64,000 nt of DNA. It comes from Burkholderiales bacterium. Lineage in GTDB: Bacteria > Pseudomonadota > Gammaproteobacteria > Burkholderiales > Burkholderiaceae_C. Of the stretch, positions 44,040 through 52,121 are shown in pieces. A program made the position numbers and the translations under genes. Position 1 is the stretch's first letter, and the number at the start of each line of letters is the position of its first letter. Location: assembly GCA_028868855.1 (NCBI GenBank), contig JAGWTR010000012.1:1-64000 (forward strand). The letters run 5' to 3'. The notes beneath the pieces were generated by a model. It saw nothing but the letters and a program-made list of their open reading frames with translations. It had not been told where the DNA came from and did no database searches.

Positions 44040-45977
44040 ATGTGCGGCATTGCAGGGATTTTGAATGGCCACGGCCATGTCTTGCGCGCCTCTCTGGAGG
44101 ACATGATCGACCGCCTGCACCACCGCGGGCCGGACGGCCGGGGGTTTCACACCGACGGCCCCCTGGGTCTGGCCCACGCCCGCTTGAGCATCATCGACCT
44201 GGCCGGTGGCGACCAGCCCATCCACAACGAAGACCAAAGCGTCTGGGTGGTCTTCAATGGCGAGATCTTCAACCACATCGAACTGCGCCAGGCGCTTGAG
44301 CAAGCCGGCCACCGCTTCTACACCCATTCCGACACCGAGGTGATCGTCCACCTCTACGAGCAATACGGTGAGCGATTCGTGGACCACCTCAATGGCCAGT
44401 TCGCCATGGCCGTGTGGGATGCAACCCAGCGTCGACTGATACTGGCGCGCGACCGCACCGGCATTCGCCCTTTGTTCTACAACTGGACCGGGCCACGACT
44501 GGCCTTTGCCTCCGAGGTCAAGGCGCTGCTGGCCTTGCCCGGCATGCCGCGCCAGCTCAAACCGCAGGCCCTGGGCGAAGTCTTCACCTACTGGGCGCCC
44601 TTGCCGGGCAACACCGTGTTCGAGGGCATTCAGGCCTTGCCACCCGGTCACCTGATGGTGGTGGACGAGCGTGGGCGCCAAGGCGTGCGCATCGAGCGTT
44701 ATTGGGACTGGCGCTTTCCGGCCGGTGGCCTGGAGTCGCGGCGTAGCGCCCCCGATCTCGCCGATGAATTGCGCGCCCTGCTGATCGATGCCGTGCGCCT
44801 GCAATTGCGCGCCGATGTGCCGGTTGGCGCCTACCTGAGTGGCGGGCTCGATTCGTCCATCATCACCGCGCTCATCAAGCATTACACCGACACCCCGCTG
44901 CGCACCTTCTCGCTCACCTTCGAAGACGAGGAATTCGACGAAAGCGCCTACCAGCAGGAGATGGCCACCTACCTGGGCACCGAGCACACCACGCTGCACT
45001 GCAAGCGATCGGACATTGCAGCGGCTTTTCCGCGCGCGATCTGGCATGCCGAGAGCCCCATCGTGCGCACCGCGCCAGCGCCTTTGATGCTGCTGGCGGG
45101 CCGCGTGCGCGAGGCGGGCTACAAAGTGGTGCTGACGGGCGAGGGGGCCGACGAGGTTTTCGGCGGCTACGACCTGTTCAAGGAGGCGAGCGTGCGCCGT
45201 TTCATGGCACGGGCCCCGACGTCCCGCATGCGCGCCCACCTGCTGGACCGGCTCTACCCCTATCTGCGCCACTCGCCCGCCGCCAACCGCGTCATGGCGC
45301 AGCGTTTTTTCAGCGCCGGTGCCGAACACCTCGGCCAGCCGCACTTTGCCCACGGGCCACGCTGGACCACCACGCGGCGCCTCTGGCAATTTTTCACCCC
45401 GCAACTGCGCCAAAGCCTGGCGGGGGTGGACCACCTGGCGGCGATGGTCCAACACCTGCCTGCCGACATCGGGCAATGGGCGGCGCTCAACCAGGATCAG
45501 TACATCGAAGCGCACACCCTCATGTCGGGCTATTTGCTCAGCTCGCAAGGCGACCGCGTGGCGATGGCCCATTCGATCGAAGGGCGCTTCCCCTTCCTGG
45601 ACCACCGCGTGATCGAGTTCGCCAACCGCCTGCCACCGCGCTACAAGTTGATGGGCTTGACCGAGAAATACCTGCTGAAACGCTCGATGAGCGGCTTGTT
45701 GCCCGAGGGCATCCGCACCCGCACCAAGCAGCCCTATCGCGCGCCCGACAGCGCCAGTTTTTTCCAGGCCGGCCAACCGGTGGACTATGTGGCCGACTTG
45801 CTCAGTCCGGCGCGCATCGCCGATGCGGGCTACTTCGACCCCGTCGCTGTCAGCAAACTGTTCGAGAAATGCCGAGCCGGCCGGGCCATCGGCTTTGGCG
45901 ACAACATGGCCTTTGTCGGTATCCTCTCCACCATGCTGCTGCACGAGCAGTTCATCCGTGGCACCTTGATGCACTGA
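44040..45977 (+). CDS. Asparagine synthase-type glutamine amidotransferase
   Basis: A 645-residue class II (Ntn) amidotransferase. Cys2 of MCGIAGIL is the glutaminase nucleophile, and FNGEIFNH, RLSIIDLAGGDQP and ILARDRTGIRPLFY complete that domain. The synthetase part has LSGGLDSSIITAL at about residue 275 and GEGADEVFGGY at about 370, which bind ATP. Such proteins amidate a carboxylic acid with ammonia from glutamine. Similar enzymes occur in exosortase A-linked gene clusters. It is the first gene of an eight-gene operon and the next gene starts three bases after its stop, so its acceptor is probably a biosynthetic intermediate rather than aspartate. Confidence 0.9.
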   Translation: MCGIAGILNGHGHVLRASLEDMIDRLHHRGPDGRGFHTDGPLGLAHARLSIIDLAGGDQPIHNEDQSVWVVFNGEIFNHIELRQALEQAGHRFYTHSDTEVIVHLYEQYGERFVDHLNGQFAMAVWDATQRRLILARDRTGIRPLFYNWTGPRLAFASEVKALLALPGMPRQLKPQALGEVFTYWAPLPGNTVFEGIQALPPGHLMVVDERGRQGVRIERYWDWRFPAGGLESRRSAPDLADELRALLIDAVRLQLRADVPVGAYLSGGLDSSIITALIKHYTDTPLRTFSLTFEDEEFDESAYQQEMATYLGTEHTTLHCKRSDIAAAFPRAIWHAESPIVRTAPAPLMLLAGRVREAGYKVVLTGEGADEVFGGYDLFKEASVRRFMARAPTSRMRAHLLDRLYPYLRHSPAANRVMAQRFFSAGAEHLGQPHFAHGPRWTTTRRLWQFFTPQLRQSLAGVDHLAAMVQHLPADIGQWAALNQDQYIEAHTLMSGYLLSSQGDRVAMAHSIEGRFPFLDHRVIEFANRLPPRYKLMGLTEKYLLKRSMSGLLPEGIRTRTKQPYRAPDSASFFQAGQPVDYVADLLSPARIADAGYFDPVAVSKLFEKCRAGRAIGFGDNMAFVGILSTMLLHEQFIRGTLMH

Positions 45978-45979
45978 CC

Positions 45980-47470
45980 ATGCTGCTGCACCAATTCCTT
46001 GATCACACCGCAGCCCGGCTGCCCACCAAGACCGCCTTGGTGTGTGGCGATGCGCGTTACAGCTACGCCGACCTGCATGCCCGTGTTGATCAGATGGCGG
46101 CGGCCCTGCAGCAGCGCGGCATCCATCGCGGCGAGCGCGTCGCGCTGTTCATGGACAACACGGTCGAGATGGTGGTGGGCATCTTCGCCGCGTTGAAGGC
46201 GGGCGCGGTGTTCATGCCCATCAATCCGCTGACCAAGCAGGACAAACTCAGCTACCTGCTGAACGATTCGCGGGCCAGCGCCTTGATCACCCAGGCCTCG
46301 CTGGCGGCGATCTTCCAACCGGCGCTGGCACACAACACCAGCGTTCACACGACCTTTGATGGCCAAGGCCCGCCCGTCGCCAGCGACACCGCAGCGTGCC
46401 GTGATCCCGGCCTGATCGACCAGGACCTGGCCAGCATCATCTACACCTCGGGCTCGACGGGCGAGCCCAAGGGGGTGATGCTCAGTCACCTCAACATGGT
46501 TTCGGCCAACCGTTCGGTGAGCGCCTACCTGGGCCTGACGGAGCACGACATCATCCTGTGCGCCTTGCCCCTGGCCTTTGACTACGGCCTGTACCAGGTG
46601 TTGATGGGCTTCGCGGTGGGCGCCACCATCGTGCTCGAGCGCTCGTTCACCTTCCCTGTCAAGGTGCTCGAAGTCATGGCCCGCGAGCGCGTCACCGTGT
46701 TCCCCGGCGTGCCCACGATGTTCACCATGCTCATGAACCTCAAGACCTTGGCCGAATACGACCTGGCCAGCCTGCGCATGATCACCAACACCGCTGCTGC
46801 GCTGCCGCAAGAACGCATCCGCCAGTTGCGGGGCTTGTTTCCCCAGGCAGAACTGTTCTCGATGTATGGCCTGACCGAGTGCAAGCGCGTCACCTACCTG
46901 CCGCCCGACCAGCTCGACAGGCGCCCCACCAGCGTGGGCCGTGGCATGCCCAATGAAGAGGTCTGGCTGGTGGACCAAGCCGGGCAGCGCCTGCCCAACG
47001 GCAGCACGGGCGAGTTGGTGATCCGGGGCAGCCACGTCATGCGCGGCTATTGGGACAAGCCGTTGGAAACCGCCCAGCGCCTCAAACCCGGCCCCTTGCC
47101 CGGCGAGTGGGTGCTGTACTCCGGTGACCTGTTCCGCACCGATGCCGAGGGCTACCTCTACTTTGTGTCCCGCAAGGACGACATCATCAAGAGCCGGGGC
47201 GAGAAGGTCAGCCCCCGCGAGGTGGAGAACGCCCTGTACGCGCTGGAGGGGGTCTACGAGGCGGCCGTTGTTGGCGTGCCCGATGACTTGCTGGGCCAGG
47301 CAGTGAAAGCCTTTGTCGTGCTCAAGCCCGAGGTGGCCCTGAGCGAGCGCGAGGTGATCAAGCACTGCCTGGGTCACCTGGAGAGTTTCATGGCCCCAAA
47401 ATATGTCGAGTTCGTCGCCTCGCTACCCACCACCGACACGGGCAAGATCAAAAAAACCGGGCTGAGTTGA
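45980..47470 (+). CDS. AMP-forming acyl-CoA/acyl-ACP ligase
   Basis: Adenylate-forming ligase of 496 residues. The P-loop IYTSGSTGEPKGVMLSH is at about residue 155, the adenylate-binding MYGLTECKR is at about 297, and the catalytic Lys is in TDTGKIKKTGLS at the extreme C-terminus, after the hinge SRKDDIIKSRGEKV. It activates a carboxylic acid as an acyl-AMP for transfer to a thiol. With an acyl carrier protein encoded 41 bases downstream, ACP loading is the likely role. A close relation to the exosortase A-associated ligases is possible but cannot be decided here. Confidence 0.9.
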   Translation: MLLHQFLDHTAARLPTKTALVCGDARYSYADLHARVDQMAAALQQRGIHRGERVALFMDNTVEMVVGIFAALKAGAVFMPINPLTKQDKLSYLLNDSRASALITQASLAAIFQPALAHNTSVHTTFDGQGPPVASDTAACRDPGLIDQDLASIIYTSGSTGEPKGVMLSHLNMVSANRSVSAYLGLTEHDIILCALPLAFDYGLYQVLMGFAVGATIVLERSFTFPVKVLEVMARERVTVFPGVPTMFTMLMNLKTLAEYDLASLRMITNTAAALPQERIRQLRGLFPQAELFSMYGLTECKRVTYLPPDQLDRRPTSVGRGMPNEEVWLVDQAGQRLPNGSTGELVIRGSHVMRGYWDKPLETAQRLKPGPLPGEWVLYSGDLFRTDAEGYLYFVSRKDDIIKSRGEKVSPREVENALYALEGVYEAAVVGVPDDLLGQAVKAFVVLKPEVALSEREVIKHCLGHLESFMAPKYVEFVASLPTTDTGKIKKTGLS

Positions 47471-47511
47471 GCCCCGCATCCATCGACCTTTTTCACCAAT
47501 CAGCCAGCATC

Positions 47512-47763
47512 ATGTCCAGCATCAAAGACCAGGTTCGCCAATACATTGTCGATAACTTCATCATGGGGTCCGACGGCGTGTCCTTCAGTGACGCCGACTC
47601 GCTGCTGGAACTGCACATCGTTGATTCCACCGGCTTTCTGGAGCTGATCGTGTTCATCGAGGGCCGATTTGGCATCCAGGTGGCCGATGAGGAGATGGTC
47701 CCGGAGAACCTCGACGGCCTCAACGCCATCGAGGCCTATGTGAACCGCAAGAAAGCCGCCTGA
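47512..47763 (+). CDS. Acyl carrier protein (first of two)
   Basis: An 83-residue carrier protein. The phosphopantetheine site is in HIVDSTGFLELIVFIEGRFG with Ser39, so the usual DSL or DSM is DST here. The helices around it are normal for ACPs, and VADEEMVPENLDGLNAIEAY forms helix III onward. A GTG/ATG choice is simple: ATG at 47512 is preceded by CAGCC only, and an earlier in-frame ATG at 47467 would overlap the ligase stop. It lies between the ligase and the NadE-like gene and is probably the carrier of the ligase product. Confidence 0.88.
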   Translation: MSSIKDQVRQYIVDNFIMGSDGVSFSDADSLLELHIVDSTGFLELIVFIEGRFGIQVADEEMVPENLDGLNAIEAYVNRKKAA

Positions 47764-47765
47764 CC

Positions 47766-48755
47766 ATGACTGGTGCCGTGCTCACGCCTGAGGTGCTGGC
47801 GCTGGACTGTGCCGCCGAGGTCGATCGCATCGGCCGCCACCTGATCGAGTCGCTGCGAAGTTTTCACAAGCGTGGCGTGGTGCTCGGCCTGTCCGGTGGG
47901 GTCGACAGCTCGGTGTGTGCGGCCTTGGCGGTGCGTGCCTTGGGCCCGAAAAAAGTGTTTGGCCTGTTGATGCCCGAGCGCGACTCCAGCGCCCAAAGCG
48001 CGGACCAGGGCCAGGGGGTGGCCGAGCAACTGGGCATCGCCTATCAACTCGAAAACATCGGCCCCACGCTTGAGGCCATCGGCTGCTATCGCTGGCGTGA
48101 CGAGGCCATGCGCGCGGTTTTTCCGCAGTACACCGAGCAGTGGAAAAGCAAAATCGCCATCGCCGGCGGCGTGGAAGGACGCATCAACTTTTTCAAGCTC
48201 ATCGTGCAGTCCCCCGATGGCCAACAGCATGAGGCGCGCCTGCCTTTGCGCGAGTACCTGCAGATCGTCGCGGCCACCAATTACAAGCAGCGCATCCGCA
48301 AGACGGTCGAATACTTCCATGCCGACCGCCTGAACTACGCGGTCATCGGCACCCCCAATCGGCTGGAGTACGACCAGGGCTTCTTTGTCAAGAACGGCGA
48401 CGGGGCGGCCGACATCAAACCCATTGCCCACCTGTACAAGACCCAGGTGTACGCCCTGGCGCGCCATTTGGGCTTGTCCGAGGCGGTGTGTTCGGCCCTG
48501 CCCACCACCGACACCTACAGCCTGCAACAAGGGCAGGACGAGTTCTACTTCGCGCTGCCTTATCCGCAGATGGACCTGGCCTTGTGGGCGCACAACCACC
48601 AACGCTCCGCGCTGGAGCTGGCACAGGCATTGGGCCTGACCGAAACCCAGGCCACCCACCTCTACACCGACATCCAGGCCAAGCGGCGCGCCACCCATTA
48701 CCTGCACGCTCGGCCGGCCCTGGTTGAGCCCATCCCGCAAGTGTCTTCTGACTGA
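47766..48755 (+). CDS. NadE-like ATP pyrophosphatase (ammonia-dependent NAD synthase family)
   Basis: A 329-residue N-type ATP pyrophosphatase with LGLSGGVDSSVCAALAVRAL at residues 40-60 and the NadE-type segments GTPNRLEYDQGFFVKNGDGA and GLSEAVCSALPTTDTYS. It has no nitrilase (glutaminase) domain. The family activates a carboxylate with ATP and transfers ammonia. Enzymes like this serve NAD synthesis, but the tight coupling (two bases after the ACP, seven bases before the methyltransferase) points to a cluster-specific substrate, with ammonia possibly delivered by the amidotransferase encoded upstream. A true NAD synthase role is not excluded. Confidence 0.85.
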   Translation: MTGAVLTPEVLALDCAAEVDRIGRHLIESLRSFHKRGVVLGLSGGVDSSVCAALAVRALGPKKVFGLLMPERDSSAQSADQGQGVAEQLGIAYQLENIGPTLEAIGCYRWRDEAMRAVFPQYTEQWKSKIAIAGGVEGRINFFKLIVQSPDGQQHEARLPLREYLQIVAATNYKQRIRKTVEYFHADRLNYAVIGTPNRLEYDQGFFVKNGDGAADIKPIAHLYKTQVYALARHLGLSEAVCSALPTTDTYSLQQGQDEFYFALPYPQMDLALWAHNHQRSALELAQALGLTETQATHLYTDIQAKRRATHYLHARPALVEPIPQVSSD

Positions 48756-48762
48756 ACACGCC

Positions 48763-49677
48763 ATGGACAGCCTCCACCCCTTGTTCACCGAACGCCTGGC
48801 CCGCCTGGACGCGGCCCTGCAAACCCTGCCGGACAAGCCGCAAGAAACCACCGTGTCGACCTTGCGGGCCCTGTGGCACCTGGCCGGCGGGCACGCCTTG
48901 TCGATCGAGGCCGCTGCGGCGCCCTTGCCCGAACTGGACGCCGCGCAGTGCCAGACACTGGATCGTTTGATCGCGCAGCGCGTCGAAGGCACACCGTTGG
49001 CCCACCTCACGGGGCGCCAGCAATTCATGTCAATGGAGCTGCTGGCGGGCCCCCAAGCCCTCATCCCCCGCTGCGAGACCGAACTGCTGGCCACCGCCGC
49101 CGTGGCCAAGTTGCGCCACCTGGCCGATGGCCAAGGACGAGGCCGCGTCATCGCCGTGGATGTCTGCACGGGCTCGGGCAATCTGGCGCTGGCCCTGGCT
49201 CATTTCGAGCCACGCGCGCAAGTGTTCGCCGCCGACCTGTGCGAAGACGCCGTGGCCTTGGCGCAGCGCAATGTGGCCCACCTGGGCTACCAGGACCGCG
49301 TGACGGTGCGCGCGGGTGATTTGCTGGCGCCGTTTGATGGCCCCGATTTTCATGGCCAGGTGGACCTGCTGGTGTGCAACCCGCCCTACATCTCGTCGGG
49401 CAAGCTGGAAACCATGCCCGCCGAGATCATGACCTTCGAGCCACGCCTGGCCTTTGACGGCGGCCCGTTCGGCATCCGCATTCTGCAGCGCCTGATGCGC
49501 CAAGCGCCGTGCTACCTGCGCCCGGGCGGTTGGCTGGCCTTTGAAGTGGGCCTGGGGCAAGGCCCTGCGGTGCTGCAATGGCTGCAAAAGACCGGCCACT
49601 ATGACGTCATTGAAACCGTGCCGGACGCCCAGGGGCAGACCCGTGCCATCCTGGCGCGCCACAAGGAAGTCCCATGA
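48763..49677 (+). CDS. PrmC/HemK-like methyltransferase
   Basis: SAM-dependent methyltransferase of 304 residues. It has an N-terminal helical domain, as in PrmC, and a Rossmann fold with VDVCTGSGNLALAL (SAM site, about residue 128) and VCNPPYISSGKLETMPAEI (NPPY motif, about 203). The NPPY signature belongs to enzymes that methylate planar nitrogen, such as a glutamine side chain. The housekeeping PrmC is normally encoded next to prfA, so this copy in a biosynthetic operon probably modifies the pathway product, perhaps an amide. It overlaps the KAS III start by four bases. Confidence 0.87.
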   Translation: MDSLHPLFTERLARLDAALQTLPDKPQETTVSTLRALWHLAGGHALSIEAAAAPLPELDAAQCQTLDRLIAQRVEGTPLAHLTGRQQFMSMELLAGPQALIPRCETELLATAAVAKLRHLADGQGRGRVIAVDVCTGSGNLALALAHFEPRAQVFAADLCEDAVALAQRNVAHLGYQDRVTVRAGDLLAPFDGPDFHGQVDLLVCNPPYISSGKLETMPAEIMTFEPRLAFDGGPFGIRILQRLMRQAPCYLRPGGWLAFEVGLGQGPAVLQWLQKTGHYDVIETVPDAQGQTRAILARHKEVP

Positions 49678-50726
49678 GCTTTTCTCATTTGCATGGATTC
49701 AAAGTGGCCGGGGTCAGCACCTGCGTGCCGCCGCAACGCGTGGACAACCTCGAAGCGGGCCACGACCATGGCGCCGTCGAAGTCCGCAAGGTGGTCGCCA
49801 TGGCCGGTGTTCGTTACCGGCACGTCGTGACTTCTGAGGTGACGGCCGTTGACCTGTGCACCGACGCGGCCCGCCGCCTGCTCGATCAACTCGGCTGGAC
49901 GCCGGAGTCGGTCACCGGCCTCATCATGGTCACCCAGTCGCCGGATTACTTTTTGCCATCGTCCAGCTGCGTGGTCCATGCCCGACTGGGCTTGGGGGTT
50001 CACTGTGCCGCCTTTGACGTGGGCCTGGGCTGCTCGGGCTACCCCTATGGCCTCTACCTGGCCGCGACCATGCTCAGTGGGGGAGGGCAGCAGCGCATCC
50101 TGGTGCTGCACGGTGAAACCCCCAGCCGCTTCGTCGATCCGCAGGACCACGCCACCACCTTGCTGTTCGGCGATGCGGGCTCGGCCACGGCGCTGGAGTA
50201 CACCGGCTGCGCGCAGGATGAAGCCTGGTTCGGCCTGTTCACCGATGGCCGTGGCGCCGACAGTCTGATCGTCCGGGGTGGCGCGTTTCGTGACCCCACC
50301 CCCGCCAATCCGCGTGACTTGAAACTGGCCATGGACGGGGCCAGCGTTTTCAACTTCACCATCAAGCGCGTGCCCGCGATGATCCAGGACACCCTGGCCT
50401 ATGCCGGCCTGCCGGTGGCCGATATCGACGCCTTCATCTTCCACCAGTCCAACCGCTTCATCATGAAGCACCTGATCAAGAAGTGCGAACTGCCTGAAGA
50501 CCGCGTGCCCTTCATCCTCGAAGACATGGGCAACTGCGGTGGGCCCTCGGTGCCCCTGACCTTGACGCGCTCGCTGGCACAACGCGGCACGCAGCCTCTG
50601 CGGATGATGCTGCTCGGCTATGGGGTCGGCTTGTCCTGGGGCGCGGCCATCATGACGCTGGACGCGAACACACCGCTCCTGCATCACGTCTACCCCTTCG
50701 CCCCCCACAAGGAGTCAAACGATTGA
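49674..50726 (+). CDS. Beta-ketoacyl-ACP synthase III (KAS III-like)
   Basis: Condensing enzyme of 350 residues of the FabH family. The triad is complete: C120 (VGLGCSGYPYGL), H257 (FIFHQSNRF) and N287 (EDMGNCGGPSVP). These enzymes start chains by joining an acyl-CoA or acyl-ACP with malonyl-ACP, or act as acyltransferases. Its placement between the methyltransferase and a second ACP, with four-base overlaps on both sides, indicates that it is part of the same pathway and not the housekeeping FabH, which usually lies in a fab cluster. Confidence 0.9.
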   Translation: MSFSHLHGFKVAGVSTCVPPQRVDNLEAGHDHGAVEVRKVVAMAGVRYRHVVTSEVTAVDLCTDAARRLLDQLGWTPESVTGLIMVTQSPDYFLPSSSCVVHARLGLGVHCAAFDVGLGCSGYPYGLYLAATMLSGGGQQRILVLHGETPSRFVDPQDHATTLLFGDAGSATALEYTGCAQDEAWFGLFTDGRGADSLIVRGGAFRDPTPANPRDLKLAMDGASVFNFTIKRVPAMIQDTLAYAGLPVADIDAFIFHQSNRFIMKHLIKKCELPEDRVPFILEDMGNCGGPSVPLTLTRSLAQRGTQPLRMMLLGYGVGLSWGAAIMTLDANTPLLHHVYPFAPHKESND

Positions 50727-50971
50727 ACCCGATCTCTACTGCTGAAGCCATGGCCATGCTGTCGGAATGTTTCATGGAACCTGTGGCCAAGCTCGCGCCC
50801 GATGTGTTGCGGGAAAGCGTCCCCGGGTGGGACTCAATGGGGGCCTTGATGCTGATCGCCGAACTTGACGAACGCTTCAAGATCGAACTGACGGCTGACG
50901 AATCCCGCACCATGACCCGCATCAGCGACGTGCTGGCCTTCCTGGACCGACACGGCATGCTCGTCGATTGA
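50723..50971 (+). CDS. Acyl carrier protein (second of two)
   Basis: An 82-residue carrier protein with the phosphopantetheine Ser38 in VPGWDSMGALMLIAELDERF, a standard DSM site. It is distinct in sequence from the ACP encoded at 47512. It overlaps the KAS III gene by four bases and is followed after one base by the GNAT gene. The pairing with KAS III suggests it carries the extension or starter unit for that enzyme. Confidence 0.9.
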   Translation: MNPISTAEAMAMLSECFMEPVAKLAPDVLRESVPGWDSMGALMLIAELDERFKIELTADESRTMTRISDVLAFLDRHGMLVD

Positions 50972-50972
50972 C

Positions 50973-52115
50973 GTGTCGATCCACCCGGCGCCCCGCCCCT
51001 CACTGCAACAGACCAGCCGCCTGCTTGCTCGCGCCCTGGGCATGAGCATGCAAGAGCTGGCGGCCGGGTTTCGTCCGGCCGTGTGGGCTGATTTGCCGCA
51101 GATGCTGGCCTTGCGTGCACGTGTTCTGGGGGCCCAGACCGACGCCGATGATCACGCTTACCTGAGCTGGCGCTACCGACTGGGTCGACCCGATCAAGGC
51201 GGCGGCGACTGCTGGGTGCTGACCCGTCAGGGCGACCTTTTGGGCATGGTGGGGACGCAGGAGATGGTGCTGCGCAGCGGCGGCCTGTCGTGCAAGGCGC
51301 TGTCCTTGATGGACCTGCTGATCCAGCCCGAGCTGGAAGGGGTGGGCCTGGGCGTCTGGTTGAATCTGGCCATCCAGGACCAGGCCGACGCAGTGCTGGC
51401 CATTGGCGCCAATCCGCACTCGATCGGTCTGGTCAAGCGGCTGTTCGACCCCTTGCCCAATCGGCGCACCTTTGTCCATCCGCTCAGATTCGGTCATTTT
51501 CTGAGCAAGCGGCTGCCCCTTCCCGGCCTGTCCCCTGTGATCGCTCATGGGGTCGAGGGCCTGCTGAGGGTGGCCCGCATGCTGTGGTTGTCACCCTGGC
51601 GCGGCACGGTGCAGGTGCGGCCGCTCGACCGCCTTGATGGCAGCTTGGCGGCCTTGAATTCCAAGCTCGCATCGGACCCGCTGGTCCATAGTGATCGCTC
51701 GCCTGCTGGGCTGACCTGGCGCTTGCAGGGGAATCACCATCGGCGCTGTGACCTCTGGGGCGCCTGGTCGAACGGGCAGCTCGTGGGCTACATGGCCACG
51801 CGCTTCACGCCGCTGGAGGACGCGCGCCGAGCCCTGATCGTGGTGGATGTGCTGGTGTCCTTGCCGGATGGCCAGTCAGCGTTGCGGGCCTTGTTGTGGC
51901 ACGTGCTGGAGCATGCCAGGCGCGAGGGCGCCGACTATGTGGCGATCACGTCGTACCGCCACGACCTGGAGCGTGAACTGCGCCGGGCCGGGTTTCGCCA
52001 GCATGGGCATCAGTTCGAGATACTGGGCTGGACCTGCAAGGACGAGCGCTTTCGTGCGCTGGCGGCGTCCCGGCCGGATTGGACCTTGAGCGAGATCCAC
52101 ACCGATCGGATTTGA
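50973..52115 (+). CDS. GNAT-type acyltransferase, probably two GNAT modules
   Basis: A 380-residue protein starting with GTG one base after the ACP stop. Its first half contains LMDLLIQPELEGVGLGVWLN, a GNAT motif A with the acyl-CoA-binding loop, and GANPHSIGLVKRLF. The second half has a similar RALIVVDVLVSLPDGQSALR and EHARREGADYVAITSY plus ELRRAGF, so it looks like a tandem GNAT. In an ACP-based operon an acyl group could come from an acyl-ACP. It is the last gene of the operon. Other GNAT or FemAB-like roles are possible. Confidence 0.78.
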   Translation: MSIHPAPRPSLQQTSRLLARALGMSMQELAAGFRPAVWADLPQMLALRARVLGAQTDADDHAYLSWRYRLGRPDQGGGDCWVLTRQGDLLGMVGTQEMVLRSGGLSCKALSLMDLLIQPELEGVGLGVWLNLAIQDQADAVLAIGANPHSIGLVKRLFDPLPNRRTFVHPLRFGHFLSKRLPLPGLSPVIAHGVEGLLRVARMLWLSPWRGTVQVRPLDRLDGSLAALNSKLASDPLVHSDRSPAGLTWRLQGNHHRRCDLWGAWSNGQLVGYMATRFTPLEDARRALIVVDVLVSLPDGQSALRALLWHVLEHARREGADYVAITSYRHDLERELRRAGFRQHGHQFEILGWTCKDERFRALAASRPDWTLSEIHTDRI

Positions 52116-52121
52116 TGCCGC

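Noticed and set aside
43785-45974. A long open minus-strand frame opposite the amidotransferase gene
   Set aside because: Same reasoning: the plus-strand protein has all its catalytic motifs, and the minus frame shows none.
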